Shown in pieces: positions 34,370 to 42,254 of a stretch of DNA of 64,000 nt. The DNA is from Streptomyces corallincola. Lineage in GTDB: Bacteria > Actinomycetota > Actinomycetes > Streptomycetales > Streptomycetaceae. The notes beneath the pieces were generated by a model, which saw only the letters and a list, made by a program, of their open reading frames with translations, searched no databases and was not told the DNA's origin. Position 1 is the first letter of the stretch. Every line of letters begins with the position of its first letter. The position numbers and the translations under genes were made by a program. Where the stretch lies: NCBI RefSeq assembly GCF_019104725.1, contig NZ_JAHRXF010000002.1:264638-328637 (forward strand), in the 5' to 3' direction.

Positions 34370-35095
34370 GTGATCTTCTTCGTGACGGCGGGGGTGAGTG
34401 CCATCCTGCTGAGCGCGCTGGGCTTCGATCCCGACCGCGCGGCCTACTGGCGTCGATGGCTGGGTGTCCCCGGATATCTGCTGCGGCGCTCCCTGCTGGC
34501 GCTGCCCCCGCTGGCGATGGCGCTCGTGCTGTGCCATTTCCTCCAGGCGCCGCCGGACCGCATGGCCGAGGCGCTGCACGGCGGGGGGATCGGACTGTTC
34601 GTCGCCGCGCTGCTGAAGGCCGACCCCGGATTCCGCAGCATCCCGAAGCTGCGCGCCAACGTCGGCAACGCCGCGAACGCCGCCGACCCCCGGCAGGCGG
34701 CGTCCGCCCTGACCTGGATCCACGGTGTCGCCTGCCACCGGTTCGACGTGGCGGCCCAGCGCAAGATCACCGCCCACCTCGGCCGGCTCAAGGAGCTCGG
34801 CCCAGGATCGGCGGAACTGGTCTCCACCGCCGAGGAGATCGCCGCCCTGCTGACCCGCGAGGCCGCCGACGCCACCCCCAGGTCCCGCCCCGCGCTCCAG
34901 GAACGCCTGGAGCGGATACACCGGCAGATCAGCGTGCTGGAAGACTCGATGGCCAGCGGCCCGCAGCTCCGCCGTACCGCGTACGAGCTGGCGGAGAGCC
35001 TCAACCAGGAGATGATCACGCGCCGTTGGAGCAGGGAGTCCGCCCAGCCGCGCCAGGAAGGGAAAGAACAGCCGCGCCCGGAGGGGAAACAGTGA
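34370..35095 (+). CDS. Small membrane protein with cytosolic helical domain, first gene of Lon-like operon
   Basis: The 241-residue product starts at a GTG. Residues 1-18 (MIFFVTAGVSAILLSALG) and about 43-60 (LLALPPLAMALVLCHFL) are membrane segments, and a weaker one lies near 72-84. The remainder is a charged helical region (KLRANVGNAANAADPRQAAS, LTREAADATPRSRPALQERL, HRQISVLEDSMASGPQLRRT), probably cytosolic, with a basic Gln-rich tail. I recognise no family. Its stop overlaps the GTG of the sigma-like gene (GTGA). The membrane anchor plus coupling to a sigma-like protein resembles a sigma/anti-sigma pair, which is inference. Confidence 0.75.
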   Translation: MIFFVTAGVSAILLSALGFDPDRAAYWRRWLGVPGYLLRRSLLALPPLAMALVLCHFLQAPPDRMAEALHGGGIGLFVAALLKADPGFRSIPKLRANVGNAANAADPRQAASALTWIHGVACHRFDVAAQRKITAHLGRLKELGPGSAELVSTAEEIAALLTREAADATPRSRPALQERLERIHRQISVLEDSMASGPQLRRTAYELAESLNQEMITRRWSRESAQPRQEGKEQPRPEGKQ

Positions 35096-35739
35096 CCGAG
35101 ACCAGCACCGGGCCCACCCGGTTCACCACCGACTGCGTCACCATCGCCCGCATCCTGCGCGAGGGGGACAGCGAACCCCTCGACGCCACCGCCGAGACCG
35201 CCCTCGCGGACGCGCTGCGCAACGTCACCCGCGACCTGCCCCGGCTGCTCAGCCGCAGATCCGCGCTCGACGGCGACGACGCCCCCGACCTCGTCCAGGA
35301 GGTGCTGGCCCGGTTCGTGGCCGCCGCCACCAAGGGGCTCGTCGATCCGGACCGGTCACCGGCCGGGTATCTGCTGCGCATCGCGATGAATCTGGTCGCC
35401 GACAGCGCGCGGTCCGCACCGCGTCCAGTGCCCTTGGCGGACCTCGGGACGGCGCTCGACTCGGGCATCGTCGCCCCGGCCGCCGCCGGACCGGGGCCGG
35501 ACGCCGTCACCCGGCTCATCGACTCCCTCGGCTCGCGGGACGCCGTACGCGACGCGCTGGCCCGCGCCTCCCGGACCGGGGACCACCTGGTGGTGGAGGT
35601 GGTCTCCGCCTGGCTGGACCTCGCGGCGGAGACCGGCACCGAACCGGCCAGCCGGGCGGTCGCCGAACGGGCGGGCGTCAGCAAGTCCAGCGTGGCCAAC
35701 GTACTGAGGCGATTCGCCGAACAGGTGCGGCAGCCGTGA
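35092..35739 (+). CDS. Sigma-70-like (ECF-type) protein
   Basis: This is a 215-residue protein. Region 2 is recognisable at about residues 45-110: DDAPDLVQEVLARFVAAATK then SPAGYLLRIAMNLVADSAR, the ECF region 2.2-2.4 pattern (DLVQEVxxR...YLxRIAxNL). The C-terminus has an HTH of region-4 type, ASRAVAERAGVSKSSVANVLRRFAEQ. The linker is Pro/Ala-rich. It starts at a GTG overlapping the membrane protein's stop. It may be a sigma factor or a DNA-binding protein derived from one. Its position in the operon suggests that it directs the operon or is its output. Confidence 0.7.
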   Translation: MTETSTGPTRFTTDCVTIARILREGDSEPLDATAETALADALRNVTRDLPRLLSRRSALDGDDAPDLVQEVLARFVAAATKGLVDPDRSPAGYLLRIAMNLVADSARSAPRPVPLADLGTALDSGIVAPAAAGPGPDAVTRLIDSLGSRDAVRDALARASRTGDHLVVEVVSAWLDLAAETGTEPASRAVAERAGVSKSSVANVLRRFAEQVRQP

Positions 35740-35855
35740 CGCGTGGGGCGCGTCCCGGCGGAATTCAGGTGGCCACCCGAGCCGTCCCGTACGTACTTGT
35801 CAGCGACGCCCGTCATGAGGGCGCCGACCTGAATCATGGAGCAAGAGGGGTACCA

Positions 35856-36548
35856 ATGGAACGGTACGAGAACCGGCACGTGGAGGAAGGTGAGACCGTC
35901 GAGGCAGGGGGGGACATGGGAGGACTGGCCCGTGCCGTGCCCCGGCGGCTGCTCGGGTTCCTCGCCGGGCTGGCGGCCTTGACGCCGGAGGGCCAGGAGA
36001 TCGCGCTGGGCACGCTGGGTCCCGGCTCCCGGCTGGTGCTGGAGGCGCTGCGGCTGGTGGAGCCCGGCGAGCGGGGCGGACTGACCGGTCCGGGCCGTGA
36101 GCTGTCGGAGTCGCTCGCGCGCGGCATCGGGTCCGGGGGGGACCCGGCGCCGGTCGTGCCGCTGGCACCGAGGCTGCGCCGGATCGCCCGCGTCACGGCG
36201 GTCTCCGACTTCGGCACGGCCGCCGCCTCGACGGCGGAACGCCACCGGACGGTCGTGGCGGACGTGGAGCACGGTGAGCGCGAGCCGCGCCGCCGCGCCG
36301 TCTACGCGCTCTCCCCGCAGTGGGACCTGCCCTTCCCGCCGGAAGCGGTGACGGTCGAGGTCGTCCGCACACCGGAAGGGTTCAGAGTGTCGCAGCGCTC
36401 CGGAGCCGAGACCGTCGTGGTGGCCGAGACGATGGAGCCGCTGCCGTACGGCCACGCCCGTCCGCTGCTGCTCGCCAACCCGCAGGACCGGCCGCCGTCG
36501 GACCTGCTGCCCGACCTGCTGCGGCTCAGTGACGAGTCCGATGGCTGA
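35856..36548 (+). CDS. Hypothetical 230-residue protein of the Lon-like operon
   Basis: The ATG at 35856 follows AGAGGGG; an in-frame extension back to 35736 reads poorly. The N-terminal half is helical (VPRRLLGFLAGLAALTPEGQ, GSRLVLEALRLVEPGERGGL). The C-terminal half is predicted beta by eye (RRRAVYALSPQWDLPFPPEA, VTVEVVRTPEGFRVSQRSGA, ETVVVAETMEPLPYGH). I recognise no family. Its end overlaps the giant gene, so it is probably translated together with it and may be its partner, adaptor or substrate. Confidence 0.65.
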   Translation: MERYENRHVEEGETVEAGGDMGGLARAVPRRLLGFLAGLAALTPEGQEIALGTLGPGSRLVLEALRLVEPGERGGLTGPGRELSESLARGIGSGGDPAPVVPLAPRLRRIARVTAVSDFGTAAASTAERHRTVVADVEHGEREPRRRAVYALSPQWDLPFPPEAVTVEVVRTPEGFRVSQRSGAETVVVAETMEPLPYGHARPLLLANPQDRPPSDLLPDLLRLSDESDG

Positions 36549-39500
36549 CGCCCCGCCGCCCGGGGGGCGCGGCTCGCGGCGCTGGTATCTGGTGCTCGCC
36601 GTCCAGGCCGAACTGCTGGCGCTGACCGACCTGTTGCACGAGCTGACCCGTACGGCGCCGGAGAAGGAGGCGGACGGGGACGAAGCCAGGGCGGAACAGC
36701 ACCGGAAGTGGGACCAGGAACTCGAACCGCTGGTGAGCGCCATGAAGGGGGTCGAGGACGCGGTGGCCCGCCTCGCCGAGTCCGGCGGCCGGACCGGGCC
36801 GGGCTGGCTGGACGGGGTCCCGGACTGGCTCGGCACCGGGCCGGGGCGCGCCGCGCACGGCCCGCGCGCGGGACTCCGGCTGCTGGAGGACCAGTTGGCC
36901 TCCGGTGCTCCGAAGTGGCTTTACTGGCAAGGCGCGTTGGAGTGGCGGGTGGACGATCTCCGCGCCTTGTGGGAGTCGTCCGAGTCGGCTGCGGCGGCCT
37001 CGGCTGCGGCTGCGGTTGCGACGGGGGCAGGGCCGGAGGCAGGTCCGGGTCCGGCTTCGGGGTCTGATCCGGGTTCCGCTTCCGCTTCGGTGGCGCTCCC
37101 GGTCGGCGCGACGGTCCCCGGCCCCCGGCCGCCCGCCGACGCCGCTCCCACCACTGACTCCGCCCTCGCCACTGCGCCTGCCACCGCCCCCGTCCAGGGG
37201 GCGCCCGGTGCCGACGTGGTCTTCCCAGTGGTCGATGCCGTGACGGGCAGCGGATTTCTGGTCGAACTGCGGCTGCGCCCGGAGGGACAGGCCGACGCCT
37301 CCGAGGAGGGGGCCGAGGAACAGCGGCTCAACCCGACGTTCCGGAAGGGACTGCGGGCCGGGCGCGACGCGGCCCTGGAACTGGCGCGCAAGGTGGGGGT
37401 GGACGCCTCGGTGCTGGAGGAGTGGCGGCACGTCACCCCGCGCGTGCGCGGTGTCCCGGAGCGCTACAAGCTGGAGGACCTGTCGGCGGGGGTCGGCACG
37501 GCCGTCGCCGTACTCGGCCACCTGCTGGCGCTGCCGGTGCCGGAGTGTCTGGTGTCCGGCGCGATCAAGAGCAGCGGCATCGTCACCGACCTGCCGTCGC
37601 CGGAGCAGTACGCCGTCAAGGAGACCGCGGCCCGCGACCACGGGCTGAGCCTGCTGCCGCTGTCGTCCGGGGAGGAACTGGAGGACGTCTGCCGTCGGCT
37701 GTGGCCGCGCGAGTGGGGCCAGGTGCTGGCGGCGACCGCACGGGCGGCGCTGGCCGTGCTGGGCCATGAGGCACGCGTCATCGACCGGGTCGAGACCGAC
37801 GTCACCGCCGACGGGCGCCGGTTCGCCCTCATCCCGAGCACCACCGTGGACGACATCCGCCAGCGGCTGGACGCGGGAGCGTCCGCCATCGTGGTCGGCG
37901 GGCCGCGCTCGTCCACCCGTACGACGTCGGTACGGCGCGCGGCGCTGAAGTGGCAGGCGGATCACGGCACGCCGGTGGTCGAGCTGCGGCCGGACGCAGG
38001 ACGGTTGCCCGACGAAGCGGAGCTGCGCCACGCCATCACCCTGGCCCGCAACGCCACCGGCGTCCCGTCCGGGGAACCCGCGCTCGTCGTCCTGGAGGAC
38101 CTGCTCGCCCACCAGGACGCCACCGACCTGGAGACGGTCCTGCCGAGCGCGGCGGCGGCTACCTCCTCCACGGTCATCGCGGTCTGTCTCTACAGCGGCG
38201 GTTCCATCTGGCGCTCCAACGCGATGGCGACCGTCCCGGTGTCCGTCAAGCACGAGACGGTACGGGCGTTCTGCAAGGACTTCGTCGAGCTGAACGGACT
38301 GGCCGGACCGGACGACGTCAGGGTCGAGGTGATCCGCCGGGCCGCGGCCCAGGACTTCTGGCTCCTGGTCAACGATCTGATGGGCCTCCGCCCGGCGGGC
38401 GCCGGGGACACCGCGGGATCCGGGCTCGCCCTGGCCGCCACGGCCACCCTGCCCCGCCCGGTCACCGCCGTACCCGAGGCGGCGGCGAATCCGGCGGTCA
38501 CGGCGGCTGCCCGGAAGGCGCGGGAACGGGACGAGGCGCGGGAGGCGCGGGAGCGGGACGAGGCGCGGGAGCAGGAGGCGGCGCGGCAGGCCGAGACGGT
38601 CCGGCGGGCGTTCGTGCGCCGAGTCCGGGCCGGGGTCACGGGGAAGGAACTCGCCCTGGTCAAGGCGGTCGCCGCCGCCAGCCTGCTGCGGATCGGCGTG
38701 CCCGAGGAGGTGCTCACCGGTATCCAGCCCGCCGTCCTGCGGCGGGTGGGCGCGTCGCGCGACTCGGCCAAGCGCTGGTACATCAAGGCGACCTCGGTCT
38801 GTCTGGCGCTGCTCGCGACGGAGGAACCCGTCACCGACGACCCCCGCCTGGAGGCGCGCAGGGCGGCCGACGCGCAGTACGAGGCGCTGGCACCGCTGCT
38901 GCGGGACGCGGCGGACGGTCCGTCACCGAAGACGGTGTCGTTCGCGACGGCGCTGGTGTCGGCGGCCGACAGTGTGGGCCACGACCTGCGCAACCGGCTG
39001 CTCCTCCTGGTCACCCCGATGCTGACCGCCCTCGGTGCCGAGGCACCGCCCGGACTGCTCGCGCACGCGGTGCTGGCCGACATGGAGCACGACGAGCAGA
39101 TCGGGCTGTTGAAGAAGCTGCTCCGCGCGATCGGGGCGGGCGGCTGGGGCGTCATGTCGGGGCGTCAGGCCACCACGTGCCTGTCGGCGATCCGCAAGCG
39201 CCGGGAGCTGGCCGTCCAGCGCTTCCCCACGCTCTACAGCGACGTACTCGAACGGATCGGCCGCGACATGGGGCCGGTGCTGGCCCGCACCGACCCGGCG
39301 CAGGGGGTGCTGCTGGTCCACGTCCTGGGCTCGTACTGGGAAGGCGTCACCGCGGCGCAGGTCGCCCCGCTCGCGCTGAAGGCCACCTCCCGGTGCGATC
39401 CGTCGGTGATCGAGCACTACCACGCGACGAACGATCTGGTGGACGCGCTGCTCAAGTACGGCGGCGGCCGGCGGGCGGACCTGCTGAAGGACTTCGCCCG

Positions 39501-41997
39501 CGCGCCCGGCGTCCGGCGTCTGCTGGAGGCCGACCACCGGGAGGCCGGCCTGATCCTCGCGCAGGCCGCGCTCACGCTGGTGCTGGACCCGTGGCGCGAG
39601 CACCCGGCGGAGCCGTACGAGCGGACGGCCGCCCGGTTCTCCGCCGCCCTGCCGCACTCGTCGCTGTACAGCGTGACCCGAGGGCTGGCGCTGCTGGGCC
39701 GGGTCGGGGTGTGGGACGGCCGGCAGATCGTCCGCGCCTCGACGATCGTCGCGTGGCTCAAGAACGCGGTGCTGCGGATCGACGCGCCGCGGGTCACCCC
39801 GTGGCAGACCGCGCAGCTCGTCCAGGAGCTGGGCCGGATCGACTCGCCGACGTGTATCCGGGCGCTCTACGGCCCGGACGGCGTGACGCCCGACCCGGCG
39901 GTGCTGGAGATGCTCGTGGACCGCATCCTGGCGATGGGCGATCTCAAGGGCGTCGGTCACGTGGTCACCGCGCTCACCCCCATCGACCGGTTCTGGGGGC
40001 CGGGCGACCGGGGGATCTGCGCGGAACTCTGCACCCGGCTGGGGGTGTTCATCGACGAGGCGCTGGAGAAGGAGGACCGCGGCAGCGTCGTGCTCAGGCT
40101 GATGTCGGCGCTGGTGGGCGCGGACGTCCCCGCCCCCGCGCTGACGCCCCTGCTGGAACGCTGCGTGGAGCGGGTCGCGGTGGACGCGGAGGCCAACGAA
40201 AAGGACCACGCGCCGCGCCTCGCCCTGCTGCTGGGCAGGCATCCGGTGGTGGGCCAGGAGTTCATGGAGCGGCTCGCGCCCCTGATCGACGACTACCTCC
40301 TGCTGCGGCGGGCCACCCGAGCCGGTTCGGCGGAGACCAGGTCGCTCTATCTGGACCTGACCCGGCTGCTGGGCCGCAACCTGGACAGCGAATTCCTCGG
40401 GGAACTCTCCGGGGACGACGGCTTCGCCACGGCCCTCAGGGAACTCGACCGCCAGGACGTGACCTCCGCCCTGAAGGTCGTCCGTTCCTTCGGGCTGGCG
40501 CTCCAGGACGCCGGTGCCTCCGTGGACTACGGCGAGATGCTGCGGTACGTCGAACGGGATCCGGTGGTGTGGGCGCTGCGGCTGAAGTGGACGACCAACC
40601 CGGACAAGCTGGTGGAGACCCTGCACCTGCTGCGGAACCTGGACGTGACCTTCGCCCGCGCCTGTCTGCGTGAACTGGACCGGCTCAAGCGGCCCGAGGC
40701 CACGATCGGCGCCCGGCTGCCGTCCCCGGCGCGGATACCCTCGGCGGCGCCGTCGCCGCCGTCCGCCGCGCCGGAGCTGCCGATCCCGGCGGCGCCGTCG
40801 CCGGGCCGGGTCGCCGAGCTGGCCCAGCGGTCCAGGGCGCGGCAGGCGGAGAGGGACCGTCGGCTGCCCGGCATCCTGTGGCTGGCCGAGCGCCGGTTCA
40901 CCGACGCCGACCAGGCCGTCCGGATCGTGCACGCCGTACGGGCCATCGACGAGGACGGCGCCGGGGCGCTGGCCGTCTCCCTGTCGTCCGGTGCTCGCTG
41001 GAGCAACCGGGTGCGGAACATCCTGGACACCGAATCGCCCGTCGAACTGGGCAACCTGCTGCGCATGATGGCCGGTGCCGGTGTCGAGCTGCCGGACCGG
41101 GTGCTCAAGGAACTGTTCGGGCAGTGGCTGCCCCGCGCGCACGAGTTCCGCTCTCCCGCCGTGGTGCAGAGCATGGTCCGGGGCCTGGCCGCCTGCCAGC
41201 CCGAGAACCCGGAGATGGCCCGCCGGTGGGCGTCCCGCCTCGCGCTGTCCGGCATCGGTCACCGGCTGGGCCGGGGCCTGCCGACGGACATGGGCATGTC
41301 CGGCCTGCTCCTGGAGACGCTGGACGTGTGGGGCCCGGCCGGTTCGGCCACCGAGCTGGCGTCGGCCCTGCCGCCGGGCGCGGCGGCGGACACGCTGGCG
41401 GGCTCGGTCCGGCTGCTCGGCGCGCTGCAACGCATCGCGCCGGACGCGGCCCGCGAGCACGCCGGAACGGTCGGCGCGCTCGTCGCGGCACACGCGGAGG
41501 TGCGGTACGTACGCGATCCGGAGACGCACTGGCGGGACATCGGCTGGCTCGTGCGCCACGCCAGGGCACTGGCCGGACCGGACGCCGTCCCGGCGGACGA
41601 GATCCTCCGGCTGGTGCGGAACGGCTGCCGCCGCGCCGAGGCGGTCGCCTGGGTCACCGGCTGCCTCGGCCTGCCGGTCGAGGACACCGACTGGTCCCCG
41701 GCGGGCGAACCACCGACCGGCTGGGCCCGCGCCGCCCGGCTGCTGATCCGCTCCGACCTCGGCCTGATCGGCCCCGGCGAGGAGACGGAGGTTCGCGAGG
41801 TCCTGGGGTCGGCCTCCCCGGGCTGGCTGGCCGCCCTGGTACGCAGCGCCCGCCTCGGCCCGCCCTGGAGCCGGCCCCTGACCGACGCCGACCTGCGGTT
41901 CCTCCAGGACCTCGGCCAATGGCACGTCGATGGCGGACAGCCGCGGGGGGCCGAGCTGATGCACGAGGTGAGCCGGTTCCGGCCGGAGCTGAAGTGA
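36541..41997 (+). CDS. Giant protein: Lon-like Ser/Lys peptidase domain, degenerate P-loop NTPase, long helical solenoid
   Basis: The product has 1818 residues from ATG 36541 (a GTG at 36529 is possible). An N-terminal helical part (1-145) precedes an Ala/Pro linker (148-222). Residues about 225-395 look like the Lon (S16) peptidase: a central strand pair (VFPVVDAVTGSGFLVELRLR), then LEDLSAGVGTAVAVLGHLLA with Ser315 at the catalytic serine of the SAG motif, then VSGAIKSSGIV and EQYAVKETAARDHGLSLLPL with Lys360 at the dyad lysine. Residues about 445-560 resemble a P-loop NTPase with a changed Walker A (GGPRSSTRTTSVR, Arg460 in place of Lys) and a Walker-B-like ALVVLEDLL. A charged coiled coil (656-690), a long helical repeat region and a Pro-rich linker (about 1393-1421) follow. 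No signal peptide is present. Function is inferred, not known. Confidence 0.7.
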   Translation: MADAPPPGGRGSRRWYLVLAVQAELLALTDLLHELTRTAPEKEADGDEARAEQHRKWDQELEPLVSAMKGVEDAVARLAESGGRTGPGWLDGVPDWLGTGPGRAAHGPRAGLRLLEDQLASGAPKWLYWQGALEWRVDDLRALWESSESAAAASAAAAVATGAGPEAGPGPASGSDPGSASASVALPVGATVPGPRPPADAAPTTDSALATAPATAPVQGAPGADVVFPVVDAVTGSGFLVELRLRPEGQADASEEGAEEQRLNPTFRKGLRAGRDAALELARKVGVDASVLEEWRHVTPRVRGVPERYKLEDLSAGVGTAVAVLGHLLALPVPECLVSGAIKSSGIVTDLPSPEQYAVKETAARDHGLSLLPLSSGEELEDVCRRLWPREWGQVLAATARAALAVLGHEARVIDRVETDVTADGRRFALIPSTTVDDIRQRLDAGASAIVVGGPRSSTRTTSVRRAALKWQADHGTPVVELRPDAGRLPDEAELRHAITLARNATGVPSGEPALVVLEDLLAHQDATDLETVLPSAAAATSSTVIAVCLYSGGSIWRSNAMATVPVSVKHETVRAFCKDFVELNGLAGPDDVRVEVIRRAAAQDFWLLVNDLMGLRPAGAGDTAGSGLALAATATLPRPVTAVPEAAANPAVTAAARKARERDEAREARERDEAREQEAARQAETVRRAFVRRVRAGVTGKELALVKAVAAASLLRIGVPEEVLTGIQPAVLRRVGASRDSAKRWYIKATSVCLALLATEEPVTDDPRLEARRAADAQYEALAPLLRDAADGPSPKTVSFATALVSAADSVGHDLRNRLLLLVTPMLTALGAEAPPGLLAHAVLADMEHDEQIGLLKKLLRAIGAGGWGVMSGRQATTCLSAIRKRRELAVQRFPTLYSDVLERIGRDMGPVLARTDPAQGVLLVHVLGSYWEGVTAAQVAPLALKATSRCDPSVIEHYHATNDLVDALLKYGGGRRADLLKDFARAPGVRRLLEADHREAGLILAQAALTLVLDPWREHPAEPYERTAARFSAALPHSSLYSVTRGLALLGRVGVWDGRQIVRASTIVAWLKNAVLRIDAPRVTPWQTAQLVQELGRIDSPTCIRALYGPDGVTPDPAVLEMLVDRILAMGDLKGVGHVVTALTPIDRFWGPGDRGICAELCTRLGVFIDEALEKEDRGSVVLRLMSALVGADVPAPALTPLLERCVERVAVDAEANEKDHAPRLALLLGRHPVVGQEFMERLAPLIDDYLLLRRATRAGSAETRSLYLDLTRLLGRNLDSEFLGELSGDDGFATALRELDRQDVTSALKVVRSFGLALQDAGASVDYGEMLRYVERDPVVWALRLKWTTNPDKLVETLHLLRNLDVTFARACLRELDRLKRPEATIGARLPSPARIPSAAPSPPSAAPELPIPAAPSPGRVAELAQRSRARQAERDRRLPGILWLAERRFTDADQAVRIVHAVRAIDEDGAGALAVSLSSGARWSNRVRNILDTESPVELGNLLRMMAGAGVELPDRVLKELFGQWLPRAHEFRSPAVVQSMVRGLAACQPENPEMARRWASRLALSGIGHRLGRGLPTDMGMSGLLLETLDVWGPAGSATELASALPPGAAADTLAGSVRLLGALQRIAPDAAREHAGTVGALVAAHAEVRYVRDPETHWRDIGWLVRHARALAGPDAVPADEILRLVRNGCRRAEAVAWVTGCLGLPVEDTDWSPAGEPPTGWARAARLLIRSDLGLIGPGEETEVREVLGSASPGWLAALVRSARLGPPWSRPLTDADLRFLQDLGQWHVDGGQPRGAELMHEVSRFRPELK

Positions 41998-42015
41998 GCC
42001 TGTTGGAGCCGGACG

Positions 42016-42168
42016 TGCGGTGAACCGGTCCCGGCCCGGCCGACGGCGGACCAGCCCGCCTGGGGCTGCGGCGAGCCGATCCCGGCCGGTGCTGCGGTGA
42101 ACCCGCCCCGGCCGGAGTCGCGATGGGGGCTGCGGTGAACCGGTCCCGGCCGGGCCTGCGGTGAAGTC
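42016..42168. repeat. Imperfect ~24-bp repeats after the giant gene
   Basis: Four to five units of the form CTGCGGTGAACCGGTCCCGG occur at about 42016, 42066, 42092, 42130 and 42156. They differ by a few bases and by spacing. They lie between the convergent giant gene and the TerD-like gene. I see no gene in 41998-42254. Confidence 0.55.
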
Positions 42169-42254
42169 GAAGGCGAGGAGAGCGAGAGAGCTCGGATCAT
42201 AGAGTGATGGAGAAGGAAGCCCTTTCATGGCCTCGCCGTCGGCAACGCTAGCAG

